From: Neurospora crassa OR74A
Taxonomy: Eukaryota; Ascomycota; Sordariomycetes; Sordariales; Sordariaceae
Direction of reading: 5' to 3'
Length of the DNA stretch: 64,000 nucleotides
Assembly: GCF_000182925.2 (NCBI RefSeq)
Contig: NC_026504.1
Location: 3,100,001 to 3,164,000 of the forward strand
The notes beneath the pieces are model-generated. The model searched no databases. It was given only the letters and a program-made list of their open reading frames with translations, and was not told the origin of the DNA. Shown here one piece after another: positions 1-11,406 of the stretch; position 1 is the first letter of the stretch; each line of letters starts with the position of its first letter. Both the position numbers and the translations under genes were made by a program.

Positions 1-318
1 GATTGAGTTGCGAGCGCCGTATACGCAAGTCGGAGAAAGAACAAGTTAATGCGTCCCCGATGTGGTATCAGTCTGAGTTGCGATTGTTGTCTGTCGTGGT
101 AAGCCAGTGTTGTCTGTGACACAAGGGAATGACCAAAGCATCCTCCCTCAAAGGTTGTTATTCAATATCGATCCCGAACTCCAGTCAGTTGAGAGGCGAT
201 GCGGGCAAAAATAGATGAAGGCGCAAATTATCGTTGGGTATCGTGAGATGGTGAGAACAACGTGACTAGTGAAGGAAACCCGAAAACCAAATCGTACACC
301 ATCCGTAGAACCATCCTT
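1..318. other. 3' flank of the BTB gene, no gene seen
   Basis: No open frame with protein-like composition on either strand. It probably holds the 3' UTR of the minus-strand BTB gene that ends at 319. Confidence 0.5.
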
Positions 319-1311
319 CTAGATGGTCTTGGGCGTCCGCGTCGCATTCGCATTGCTCGCGTCAATAATGTCGTCGAGGTGGTTACACATGGCAACGAAC
401 AGGTCAAAGAAGAGTTTCCCACTACCTTGTCCATACACATTGCTGCTGCCGCACTTTTCCATTTCGGCCTGCATCGTGCCGCTGCGCTTGAAGGTCTTGC
501 GGCAGCGGATGATGAGTGCCAGATAATGGGCGCGCAGGCGACTGTCGGAGTCGGGCGTATGCGCGTAGCAATACTGTGCGCTACGAAGGATGATTCCGAC
601 GTCGATACCAGTCTGCAGCCCTTGCTTCCGCAGCGCCAGCCTTTTGAGTTCCTCCAACCCGTAGCGCTCTGCGGCGCAGTAGACCACCGTGTCGCGGAGC
701 AAGTATTGGTTCAGGCTGGAGAGAAACACGGTCGGCTCAATGGGGAACTGACCCGCGTGGCCACCTCCGAGTTGTGGTGAGTTGTGGCCTGTCGGGGGTG
801 TAAGGGGCGCGGCCCGATTGGCGGGGATAGAGAGAGAGTCCTCGAGCTCCCAAGAGTCCTGCTGCTGGTTATGTAGCAGACGGGGGTAGTAGTCGCCCTT
901 GTAGAGGTATTCGAGGATGGCGCTGAAGACCTCTGGCTCTTCATCCTCGAGCAAAATCCTCTTGGATTGCGCAAGCATTCTTTCAAAGAGAGGAGCCTGG
1001 CACAGAACATCTTCATGCGCAGCAAACAATCGCCCTTCGCCGCCCACGGTGATGGTGATGATGGGGGAGGGGGTAATGGCGAGTGGCTTCTCGGCTGGCT
1101 TCGCTTGCGTCGACTGTGGCTGTGTGCGCGAAGAGTTTTCGCCCACGAGCGGCTGCTTGAGGCTCGATAGCTTCTGGAGATCCCGTTTCGATTTCTTCAT
1201 AAGTCTTGCAGACTTGTCCACCCGATGTTGTGAATCTGTGCTGGTTGATATTTGGGTAGGCTCCCTCTGAGAGTTGCCCGCATCGCGGGATCGGAACGAG
1301 CGCTTGAACAT
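319..1311 (-). CDS. BTB/POZ domain protein
   Basis: Single-exon gene of 330 residues. A basic, Ser/Gln-rich N-terminus (about 1-80) precedes a BTB/POZ fold beginning near residue 84: the strand IITITVGGEGRLFAAHEDVL, then helices with LFERMLAQS and the typical FSAILEYLYKGDYYP segment. A second conserved stretch follows (FLSSLNQYLLRDTVVYCAAERYGLEELKRLAL, about 205-240, where BTB proteins continue into BACK-like helices). BTB domains mediate dimerisation and often link to Cullin-3 ligases; no Kelch or zinc-finger partner is visible, so the target cannot be named. The first ATG of the frame at 1309-1311 is used. The G-run at 1441-1453 lies in the leader or promoter. The family call is firm, the cellular role unknown. 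Confidence 0.88.
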   Translation of the reverse strand: MFKRSFRSRDAGNSQREPTQISTSTDSQHRVDKSARLMKKSKRDLQKLSSLKQPLVGENSSRTQPQSTQAKPAEKPLAITPSPIITITVGGEGRLFAAHEDVLCQAPLFERMLAQSKRILLEDEEPEVFSAILEYLYKGDYYPRLLHNQQQDSWELEDSLSIPANRAAPLTPPTGHNSPQLGGGHAGQFPIEPTVFLSSLNQYLLRDTVVYCAAERYGLEELKRLALRKQGLQTGIDVGIILRSAQYCYAHTPDSDSRLRAHYLALIIRCRKTFKRSGTMQAEMEKCGSSNVYGQGSGKLFFDLFVAMCNHLDDIIDASNANATRTPKTI

Positions 1312-2886
1312 GGTGGTGGTCTTGGGGAAGATGAATCGGGAAATGGTAGCGGGGTTGACGGATATCCAGGAGGAAGCTTAGATCCAAGAGAGCGACGAAA
1401 GAGACGAAGAACCTGAGAATAGAAAAAAGAAGGGAGAGAAGGGGGGGGGGGGGAAGCACAAAAGAAGGATTGACAGGGCCCGGGCGGTGCTATCTCTACC
1501 GAATGAACCTCGAGACAACACCAGCAAACACTTTGCAGCCCTTTGGTTGTGTGTTGGGGGGACAGGGAGTAAGAACCAGGAAAAGAAGAGTGGTAAGGGA
1601 GGGGTTGGCGGGATACTTATACCGTTAACAGCCTCGCGGCCCATGTAAAGGCGTGATGCCGGATTGATGGGAAGCCAACAAAAAGCAGGGCGGGGACGGC
1701 GGTTGTACGTAGATACCCATCCTCCTGGGTTGTATTGGCAGGGGTTTTGTTGAACATCCGTCCAACAACAATCGGCAAACCCAGAACCGTCAGTATCGTG
1801 AATCGTTATCCAGAGACAGGGGCCCTGTTCTGGAAATCGACTTGCCGTCCATTCGCCGTGCTCAGACGACGTGTGGTTGGTTGTATTGACTGCATATTGC
1901 AGCCTGCCTTGATGCATGCTGAGGGTGTGCACGATGGCGCTTCCGGTGATGGTTGCATGCTTCGACTTCCTCCTCTCCCTCTACACTATGGCGTAGGTAG
2001 TTTGGTTCGCCTCGCGATGGATATGTGTGATAGTTCCAATGGTGAAGACAGAGTGAACGAAATGATTGCTGAGCTGTCCATCGACGTCAACAGACGACCT
2101 CGAGGCGGCCTCCGTCCAGTCTGCCCTGGCCTGAGCTTGGATGGTTCATCCAATGGCTAAAGAACTTGAGGGTGAGTTTCGCCCAATCTGTCGTCGGCCC
2201 GTGGTGTATACGTCGCCTGCTTCTGTTCTTCAAGATTCTTTCATGACATATCGGAGTCAACGTAACTTGGGACCAGATGGAAGCACATCGATATCCTCTT
2301 CCGTTTGCGACTGTCAATTTGGAGACGTCAATCGATGTTGCTTTTGTTGGCATGGAAAGCGCGCAGATATCGATCTCACCAATCTTCATTCAGTCGGGCA
2401 AGGGGCCCGTCATCTCAACCCCGCACAGATCCACGCCCCGGCGATGGGACGCTACAAACAGTGGGGCTTGTGAAACAAAGCTCCGCAGCTCCGCTACGGC
2501 TGCGTGGAAGCAGGGGGTCAGGGGGGTAGGTTTGGGGATTTTGGTGTCAGTCCCACAGCTAGGGACCATTCCAACGCTTAGTTTTCAAGAGTGCGATGCC
2601 TTCTATTTGGAACGGGTGATGACTCGATCACAGGATAATCCTTCTCAACGTATGTGAGAGTTTGATGCTTTTCTAGGCTATATACATGGCTTTGAGGGGC
2701 AGTCGTCGAATAGGGGGGGACAGCATCGCCGGCTAAGAGGAGCCTGTTCCGGCAGCTGTTGAGGTGATAATAAAACAAGGCTAATAGAAAACAAGGGTGG
2801 AAGAATCATGTGAAGGTATGCCATTGCATGCAGACGTGTTCTGTGGCAAGCCTCCTCTCATCAGAACACGAACCAACCTATCCATC
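1312..2886. other. intergenic region between the BTB gene and a membrane-protein gene
   Basis: Holds the leader and promoter of the BTB gene, including a 13-base G run at 1441-1453, and the 3' flank of the membrane-protein gene. Open frames here lack protein-like composition and ATG-initiated continuity. I see no other feature. Confidence 0.5.
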
Positions 2887-4182
2887 TCACTCCTGATCTC
2901 CCTGCTGCGAGCCATCTGGGGTGGCGTCCTGGCTTGGGCTGCCGTATTTCTCTGCCAGTTCTTCACGCAGGCTAATGAGGCCATACATGAAAGCAAAGAC
3001 TATCGAAAGCGATTGCGGTCAGCACAATGCTCTTGTCACCTAGCCGGAGAAGCAGATGAGACTTACATGCAGGTCCCAGAGCCACGAACAAGGCGCAGTA
3101 TGCAAACATGAGTTCTCTGTACCTAACAACCTCAGGGTCCAGCCAGAAGTAAGGAGCACGGCCGATGAAGAGCTTCCCAAAGGCAGCCCAGCCAAGGTAG
3201 GCACACAGCAGGACTACCAAGCCAATGATGTGGGTGTGCACAGGCTATGAAACTTATCAGTGTTCCTGTCATGACATGAAGACCTGCTCCAGGAACTCGA
3301 CAACTTACGATCTGGCGTTTGATGCTGTTCAAAAACATAATTTCAAAGAGAGCGAGGAGTGATGTATAACCCCATAGGTTAAGAACACAGAAAGGTTCAA
3401 ACCATCCATGGCTAAAGAAATCACCGGCTAGTCTCGTTAGCGCAGTTTTGAGGAGAATGTCGAGACGCAATAGGAACATACCCTCGAGGCTCCCCGCATC
3501 ATCGCCGCTGCCCCTTTGCCTTTCTTTGGGTAACTCGCCGTGACCCTTCGGCACTACAAAGGCCCAGAAGATGAAGGTGTTCATAAAGGCAAATACGTGG
3601 GACACTGTGTAATACAAACTGAAGTAAAGCCGGTTGCGCGACGTGATTGTCTGCTCGGGCGGTGACATTTTGCGAAGCAGAACCGACTCCCATGTGTTGT
3701 GCTCCTCATCAATATCGGGATAATAGAGGTGCGTGTAGCTCCAGCACTAAGTCAAGCAACCCGGAATTAGAGCCAACAAGTCAAACTACCGGTGGAGAGA
3801 CAGGGGAGCCATACAAAGGCGAGCAAGTGATAGAGCCACAACAGAATGAAGGCAATGGTCGAAAATTGGAAGGCAATGCGCCAAGGAGAGTCGCCGTCTT
3901 GCCGCTTGTAGAGTTTGTAGTCAAGAAGCATGGGTGCAAGAACGGTGAGGTAGATCAGAATCAGGCCCCTGAGGACAACAAGAGTGGTCTGGTTGATGAA
4001 GCCCCATGGCGCGTGGCATACACGAAGAAAGATTGGCTAAATATAAACTGTCAGTACGATCCAAGATGATGTGCGCAACGAATGGCCTTGCAACGTACAT
4101 GGTCCTGGACAACTCCATTCGGTCGCGGAAGATCACGGCCCAGGAGGGAGCTTCGTTCCGTTGCCTCGTTGCCAGTCGACAT
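2887..4182 (-). CDS. polytopic membrane protein, five exons
   Basis: Spliced model: exons 4182-4099, 4036-3815, 3746-3309, 3244-3067 and 2999-2887, with consensus GT/AG borders; total 1,035 bases, 344 residues, frame closed throughout. The protein starts MSTGNEATERSSLLGRD and ends with a soluble tail (LREELAEKYGSPSQD, then DGSQQGDQE). About seven hydrophobic segments are visible, for example LVVLRGLILIYLTVLAPML, FSTIAFILLWLYHLLAF, YYTVSHVFAFMNTFIFWAFV, IIGLVVLLCAYLGWAAF and FAYCALFVALGPAFFAFMYG. The order of helices, with a PVHTHIIG loop followed by a YFWLDP motif, resembles the FAR-17a/AIG1/rolling-stone superfamily, but this is a weak resemblance by eye. The gene is divergent from sec11 across about 1.1 kb. 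Gene structure is well supported; function is not known. Confidence 0.8.
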
Positions 4183-5259
4183 GTTGATGAGCAAAGAGAG
4201 AGCTGGTCGTCAGGAGCTGAAATTGGGAGATATTGAGGAACAGGCGAGCGAAGAACGCCAGCCACTTTCGATGAAAGACGAAAGATCAAAAAGAAAACTA
4301 TGATGACCAAGGCAAAGGGTAGAATACGTTCTCAAGCTGCCAGTTTCATTGGCACTGCCGACTCCTTCCATGAGCAAAAAGCAATTAACATGAAGGCACC
4401 ACGGGCAGCCCGTCTGGCACAGCTCGACTACCCGACTTTGAATCCAAACATGAAAGATCACCCTACCTCTGGGTAAAGGCAGTCCGAAAGTACATTGTCA
4501 AGAAAGAAGTAGAAAGAGCTAACCTTCGCTGCAATAACGGAGAGAATCCGATGCAGATGGTCATGACCATTCGCTCAAAGTTGGGTGAAGTGTGATTGTC
4601 CTTCTTCTTCCGAGGAAACGACGGACTACAAGGGAAGATACAATCGATTTCGAGTTTTCAAACACCTAGCTCGCCGAAAGAGTGGGAGCGGTGGTCCCTT
4701 GGTCGGATTCTGGTCTCTTCCAATTCAGTTCATAAAGTGCTTCCACTGGGAAAAAATGACGATAACGCTATGAAAAACATCCATTTCAACTCCAATAATC
4801 TGAGCGTCATGATCTCTGCGTTTTTTCATTCAGGGTATCTACCATGATGCATGGTTGAGAGAAAGGATACATTGTTGAGGTTGTTGTGGTTGAAGTTGAG
4901 GTTGAGGTTGAGGTTGATGCAATGAGGAAGAGGAACCTCGTAGTGCAGGGCAGGCACCTTGATGTCTTGTGGGCCGTTCGAGATGGAACCGAGTGGGTCT
5001 TTTCTCTCCACAACCACCAATGAGAAGCGGCCATTTTGCGGCTTTCTTGTCACCGTGTCCGCTCCCGCTGTGCCTGGCTCTGATGTCAACTTGAATTGTC
5101 AACTACAACGGCGCCAGTACATGTAGCAAAAGTCAACAACACCGATCCGACCCATTCAAGGAAGCAGCTAGGTACTCCGAACTTGCGCAGGAACCTTGCG
5201 GCGCCACGTCAATTTACACAACAACAGACATCGATCGCTTCTGCTCCTCCGCCGTCGCC
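4183..5259. other. divergent intergenic region with hexanucleotide repeat
   Basis: Separates the minus-strand membrane protein from plus-strand sec11, so it must carry both promoters. It contains an imperfect GAGGTT/GTTGAG hexanucleotide tract at about 4873-4917. Short open frames here are made by that repeat or are frame shadows. Confidence 0.5.
4873..4917. repeat. (GTTGAG)n microsatellite
   Basis: A run of imperfect GTTGAG/GTTGTG hexamers upstream of sec11. On the other strand it reads as an Asn/Leu or Gln/Pro repeat in short open frames, which explains the apparent ORFs here. Confidence 0.85.
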
Positions 5260-6007
5260 ATGTTGTCAGGCCTCGCAAACCCGCGGCAAGCTGCCGTCCA
5301 GCTCATGAACTTTGGCCTGATCCTGTCAACTGCATTCATGGTGTGTTCCTGTCCAGAATCCCCTCCGCTATGTGACTTGCCTTTGAATAGCTTCATCAAT
5401 GGCGTGCTAACCAGCTTCCGTGTCGCAGATGTGGAAAGGTATTTCGGTTATCACAGATTCCCCGTCCCCGATTGTCGTCGTCCTGTCCGGTAGCATGGAG
5501 CCGGCCTTTCAGCGCGGCGACCTCTTATTCTTGTGGAACCGCAATGTGTTGGCCGAAACCAGCGTTGGGGAGATTGTTGTGTACAATGTGAAGGGCAAGG
5601 ATATCCCCATCGTGCACAGGATAGTCAGGAAATTTGGAAAGGGGTTCGTTTTTCCATCTGCTACACCCCTTGCGCTGTCCCGGACATACAGCTGACCATA
5701 GGACTGCCTACCTCGAAGACCTGAAGCGAAACTGCTCACAAAGGGAGATAACAACGTCTCGGACGACACAGAGCTCTACGCAAGTGGACAGGATTACCTG
5801 GTTAGAAACGACATTATCGGGTATGATGATTGGTTTTCGCCTGTACCAGGACGTTTCGATTATTCCGCTAACATGGTCTTCAACAGGAGCGTTTTCGCCT
5901 ACATTCCTTTTGTTGGCTATGTCACCATTCTTTTATCCGAGCACCCATGGCTCAAGACTGTCATGCTCGGACTGATGGGTTTGGTGGTGGTTTTGCAGCG
6001 TGAATAG
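5260..6007 (+). CDS. sec11: signal peptidase complex catalytic subunit Sec11
   Basis: Endoplasmic reticulum signal peptidase I that removes signal peptides from secretory proteins. Four exons: 5260-5340, 5429-5643, 5719-5820 and 5887-6007; total 519 bases, 172 residues, the family's usual length. An N-terminal membrane segment (about 15-40) is followed by the catalytic serine in SGSMEPAF (Ser49), the region [20 protein letters not shown], the catalytic histidine in IVHRIV (His90) and the conserved acidic block [10 protein letters not shown] (about 106-115). The C-terminal membrane segment is [13 protein letters not shown]. Intron 1 has a textbook GCTAAC branch motif at 5405-5410; the donor of intron 2 (GTTCGT) is weak but is the only one that restores the conserved [15 protein letters not shown] reading. 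The frame closes at TAG. Confidence 0.95.
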
Positions 6008-6797
6008 CCACGTTTGATTATAGCATAATTCCCTTCTCGAACAGCGATCGATGCCACCTTTGTTTTCCGCCTGATTATTCGGACTTGTGACTTTTACATG
6101 TACTTGTCACCATCGATAAGCGTTGGAAGTCTCAAGGTGAAGAAGATAAATGGAAAGAGGTGAGTAAACACCTGGTCAAAGTTAAATAAATGGCTTATGA
6201 TGCCATATTGACCCGCTACCGATGTACCTAGGTACCTATCTATCTCTTTATGGTCCGCTTTCCTCTATCATCGATTGCCATTCCATGCTAGGTAGACGGG
6301 AACTCTTTGTCTGTCGAGAGAGTTACCTTAGGTAGGGCCGGGACTCGAGCCAAGTGCCTGCCCTGAGCTGCCGTAGCGAAGGACCAACAATGCCGGCAAT
6401 GAGCCGACCTCTAGGCAGCCACGCCGCCTGATTCGCCATCCCGACGCCAAGACGCCGCTAAACCCTTATGCGATAGGGTCGTAAAAGAGACCTCAAGGTA
6501 CGCCAAAGTCAATGGGAGCCAGCGTCTAGCCCTTTGCACTGCAATCTAGAAAATCTCATTCCTCCCTTTTGCTTTCTTTGGCATGCCACCGTCGGTTTGT
6601 CGACTGTCGCTCGTTGTTTTCACGACTTGCTGTGTACTCTGCGCACACTCTTTCGTTCAATTATCAAACTTCTGTCGCCAACATCATCCGGATCGTCGTC
6701 ACGCCGATCGCTCTTTTCGCGCTTAATCACCGGTCCACTGAATCACTACTAATATCTCGATAACGTTGCCCCAAACTTGGTCAAACAAACGAACAAA
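6008..6797. other. intergenic region with CCTAGGTACC palindromes
   Basis: 3' flank of sec11 and leader/promoter of the next plus-strand gene. It contains the palindromic TACCTAGGTACC-type motif near 6225-6240 and related CCTTAGGTAGG at about 6325. No coding region is seen. Confidence 0.5.
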
Positions 6798-7797
6798 ATG
6801 ACCGCAGCCGGACCGTCCAGCAGCACGCATGTTGCACAGGAACGAACCGGTAATGATGGAAGCACAGCCATGCAAGGAGCACCACTCCTGCCTCATTCAG
6901 TCACCCAGGACAAGAATGGTGCGGTTTTCCAGCAGCAACAGGCGCCTGTGCCGTTCGGATATGGCACTGGCACATATCAACCTTTGCCTCTGCGGATTCC
7001 TGGTTCGGAAATTGCCTACAGCAAGAAATGGCACGTTGTGAAACTGGCTTTCCAAACCGCATCTCTTGTGTGCTCTGCCGTCATTTTTGGAATTGGCCTG
7101 GCACTGGGCGTCTATGGTGAGCAATCGGAGGATTACCGCTGGTGGGAAATAGACCCCGTTTTTGCCATTGATGCCTCGGCAGTATGTCCTACCCTTATTA
7201 ACTATACTCATTCGACATCGTATCTTTCTACTTGGCCATATGATAACTAATGCTCTTCAGGCCGGACTGGCAATTATATGGACCGTGGCTGAGTTCCTAG
7301 TATTGTATGCCTCCAAAGGACGTCGAGGCATTCATCCCGGAGCTCATGTCGGTGTTCAACTGATCATTGTCCTTGTGGCTTCCTTGGGGGTCAGCATTGG
7401 TGGCGTCTTCGTCTACGAATTCAAGAGAGACTACTACGATGAACCTGTCATACCCAACCTCCTAACGGGTCTCGTGCGAACCCTGCTTGCGTTCTCTAGC
7501 ATTCTTTGGATCATCCACTTCTTCCTCTTCGTTCGAGCCTGTGTTGAAACACATACCGTCAATGCGACAAACAAGTCCCGAAGAATCACCTATGTCCGAG
7601 TTCCGGTACCCGTACCAATGCAGATGGGTCAAATACCTTACAATATGGTAGCTGGACAACATTCGATTCCTGACCAGCAAAACACGATGTATGGCGGTTA
7701 TTACGCCCCTGTTGCGCAACAACCTTCAGCAGTCCCACAGGGCTCTCAACAGCAACCTGGTGTGCCTCTACAGGGCTATCAAGCGTCAACTTCATGA
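6798..7797 (+). CDS. four-helix membrane protein, MARVEL-like layout
   Basis: Two exons, 6798-7181 and 7261-7797, give 306 residues. The ATG at 6798 (context acaaaATGacc) is chosen; the open frame upstream has no ATG. Residues 1-75 are polar and Gln/Pro-rich. Four hydrophobic segments follow: about 78-102 (LAFQTASLVCSAVIFGIGLALGVY), 129-145 (AGLAIIWTVAEFLVLYA), 155-178 (GVQLIIVLVASLGVSIGGVFVY) and 190-215 (GLVRTLLAFSSILWIIHFFLFVRA). The C-terminal 80 residues are Tyr/Pro/Gln-rich. Four helices with short loops and cytosolic tails match the MARVEL/tetraspan layout found in fungal membrane-organising proteins. The fold is an inference from hydropathy; no catalytic motif is present. Confidence 0.82.
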
Positions 7798-10700
7798 GAC
7801 ACTTGTCTACCTCTACGCCCCCACTTGATGACTTGAACTGAGGTTTAATACACCATTGTGTTCACGACGCGGCTGACGCTCCCAAGTGGTCTAGCCAATA
7901 TTCAGTGAGCTGATAGACGGTTCGAAAAGCTCAAGGAGACGCTTGAGTGAGGGCATATCTTACCTCTCATAATACGAATGACTTCCAGGGTGATGAAATA
8001 TTCATTGTCTGGATACATTCAAGACGGCACAGTATCGCTCAAAAGACGCTGGGGCGCGTCGGATGGACATCGAGGTCCTTATTGAAACGGAAATCTGTGG
8101 CCTACCATTATGGGTCACGAAGCACTTGGGGGATGGGATGATGTTTTACAACACAAATAAACTAATGCAGTAATGTTGCCTTTCACAACACACAACATGG
8201 GTTGTTTGCGGCCCTTAGCTTTCGTCAAGGCCAACGTGGTTCATACGTGCCCATTCTCAAGGCACGACTCGTATTCGCATTGTTCACTGGTGGATGCCGC
8301 GGTGCTGTGGCCTATGATTCGTAACTCTTGGACCCAAGCTATATCTCCAGTTGAGCCTTCCGACACATACGTTTAAGTCAGATCCCTAAATTGCTATTGA
8401 GCCCAACTACCCTGTTTACCCCCAAGCTTGAGAAGAAGGCGTTTGAGGAGATGAGCGAGGTTATTGTGTCTAAGATCCCGGAGCGGTTCCAGAACTTTGC
8501 CAAGAGCTTGACTGTGTCCCTTTTGAGGAGCGTTGATGAGGCTATTGACACTTACAAGCTGTCTTAGGTGAGGAAGGAGTGCTGGGGGTAAAGCAAAGGC
8601 TACCTAGTTTGAAGAGGAAAGAGGCGGGATGACGGTTGGCCCGTTCTGGACACAGAGATTTCGATGTGGCAGGAACGTAGTACAATCGCAGCATTGGAGG
8701 ACTGTCCAGGAGACTTGGGATACTGGTTCATCTGTTGCTTAGGCTCGTTGAGTGCAGAACTTTGGGGTATCTGAACTGGCTGTGAATGATATGTTGGATG
8801 TGAACAAGTGACTTGACGGGATGGGTATCCTTGATAGGATCTCCTTTTATCGATTTGTGCGAGAGGGGGACAGAATGACTTAATGATGATGAACACTAAA
8901 GTAGAAAGCACGGGTAGTCCCTTTTCATTCTGGGGCCACACCTGCCCAAACCCCCTCCCCACTACTCCTGCTTTCTGTCAAGACTTTCTTACCACCGCAC
9001 CACTTCCTAAAGGCAAGACCATGACTTGGAAGGAACGATATGTATCAACTGAAGGACTAACAAAGTGAGCGCCTGCCTTTGTTTTCCATCCTCAACACTC
9101 CGCGGCAGTGCGCCTCTGGGCCTAGAATTCAACTTCAAATTACAAGTTTGAGAGCCACATTTCTCTTCCCTTTCCACTTCACGCCCGGATTTCCTAGTTT
9201 CCAACTTTTAGTGGTCATTTTACGCCTTCTTGACACCGCCTTCTATCCCAAATGGTCAAGCTGCAGCATCCGCAACGGATTCTTTCTGTATTCGCACACT
9301 GTCGAACCTTGGAGCGCGATCACAGAAATCCCACTGAGATTGGCAGTCGGCGTGGCGGAAGGAAGAACCTACCAGTGTACAGCATCCGAATTTTCATCCC
9401 GCGCATAAACTTCGGGCCTTGCTAATAGAAGTCCAAAACTTAATGCAGCCACCCGACCATCCAACGGGCATCTCGATCTATAACAGGTCTCGACTACTTC
9501 CCTAGCCACTTGTTTGTCTCCTGAGCTGCAGTAGTAGTTCGTCAGCTCTTGTCTGGACGGCATTTTCCCCCTGGGAGAAGCGTATCAACGATGCGTTTCA
9601 ACCGCTGCATGCATCACAAGTCACAAGCCAGCCGCATTTACCACACACAATAGCATCCCTCCGGAGACATTGCACCGGAAAACGCAAGGGACACTCTTCC
9701 GTCCCGACCCCTCTCGACCACGGGCTCATCATTTCTGGAGCTGCCTTATCCAACATTGTTCTATGGTAACGAAGAGACAGGAAAGAAAGATGTCCAACAT
9801 TTGGAACATGGTTAGTACCGACAGTCACGCCGTTAGACCACTTTTTTTGATTCACAAGCTAAATCTCAAAACAATCAAGAGCTACCGACGGCCACTCTTT
9901 AGCTTTACTAGTATGTGTTCATGCTGTGCTATGTGGCACTGACAAGTCTGCCATGTGTCTGTTGCTTCACTCGACATGTATCGCCGTTGTTAGCCCAATG
10001 CAGAAACGATTGGAGGACTAACGCAAGGTCAAGGTTTGAGGACTGTAGTGTCTTTATCTGATACTGAGAGAGAGACGGCAACTGTATCAATTTGATTGTG
10101 CGAACTTAGACCGACCCATATCAACATGTATGGAGACATGGTATCCAACACGCCAGGGTCTGAGAGAAATATCACCGAAAAGAACAGAAAACTAGATATC
10201 GATTTGTTTTCGCAAACACGTCGACCCTACAGACAACGTTGGATCTCGATGACATGACGCATATCAGTCTACGACCGTGGTAGTGGGCACCGAAAACGAG
10301 CCAAAGTGGCTTTTCAACACATGCGGACTTTATTCCAGCCAATGTTCGTCCTTCCCTGATCTTCAGGGACTGAAGATGTTGTGCCTGGCCCCCAATAGCC
10401 TTGAAGCTATATGATTTGCAACTAGGCTTTTCCAGGCCAACACTCTACGCCACACTCGCCGATGTCCGCCGCGGCTCTTACCGTATGGTGTGACTCTGAA
10501 GGCGAAATCGAATGACATGTCCCGAAGTCTTCATTCGGCAGGCCAATGACAGTTCAATGTTCAAGAACAAAGTAGCAAAGACCACGGAAAAAAAAAAAAC
10601 ACTGCCAGGTAGGTTCGGAAGCAATGTAACTCCTCCACCGCGCACTAGGTCGGAGGGCACCGGTACCCGGGTGAATGGGAGACCCTTTTTTAGAATCCCG

Positions 10701-11406
10701 CATCTAAGTATGTAGTGCTAGGGCTAACGGGGAATTAGCAATGGAGGAGATTTTTGATGGCTTCAAGACGCATCATTGGATACAGAGACTTCGGGAACTC
10801 ACGATCGATGAATGTGCGGCTGTAAAGAAAGGATCGTGTCTTAGGCTCAACGAGAACGACGAATGATCAAAGGATCATCGAAACGACAACCTCAAACCCA
10901 TCACGCATGTCGAACCGACCGCATACAGGAGACTTGAGCAGCCAACAAGCGCGGAGCCGGGCATAGCCGCCCCCTGTCTACCGATATTCAGTTATTGAGA
11001 CGGAAACCCACGCATACGCTCTTTTCCGAATGGTTTTCCCGAATTTCCGGGATGGGCTATTCTCGTCCTGTTTCTGTTTGGGCACAATGGCACAGTGACT
11101 CTCCCATTCTTCACGGTAGCCTCGTCAGGTGTCCCAATCTTGAGATGGCGTCTCGTTCCGTCGGCAAACTTGCAACGTAGTTGCCTCTAGTACCTCCAAA
11201 TCAGAAAACGCACTATCCTTGCAAACACCTCTGCAGAAAACCGGCAGTCAATATTATGGCCCCTTCTCGTTGTGAAACAGAACAGAGTTCTGGAGCTATA
11301 AGTATCAGAGAACATGATCGCCAGCGCCAGAGAGTGTCTTGCCTTGATCCTGGCATCTCTGAACTCCCATGTTTGGGGTAATAGCAAGATACTCATCCGC
11401 TAAACA
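7798..11406. other. long gene-poor interval
   Basis: About 3.6 kb with no recognisable gene except the orphan coding-like tail at 8396-8566 (listed separately). Open frames are short, on both strands, and have atypical composition. Part of it may be upstream regulatory sequence of the bHLH gene. No repeat family, tRNA or 5S rRNA could be recognised. Confidence 0.45.
8396..8566 (+). pseudogene. orphan coding-like C-terminal tail
   Basis: An open stretch without ATG reads LSPTTLFTPKLEKKAFEEMS, then EVIVSKIPERFQNFAKSLTV and SLLRSVDEAIDTYKLS, and then TAG. Third positions are mostly G or C and the helix-forming heptad pattern looks like a real protein end, unlike the surrounding sequence. No upstream exon could be joined with confidence: the preceding 500 bases are not coding-like. 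Two readings are possible: the last exon of a gene whose upstream exons I failed to recognise, or the remnant of a decayed or truncated gene. I do not recognise the family. Confidence 0.35.

Noticed and set aside
4807-5102. Asn/Leu- and Gln/Pro-repeat minus-strand frames
   Set aside because: They are generated by the GTTGAG hexamer repeat in the sec11 upstream region.
10630-10700. Possible 5S rRNA 3' fragment
   Set aside because: A dozen bases resemble the GATGGGAGACC segment of 5S rRNA, but the rest of the gene, including the 5' half and box C context, is missing.
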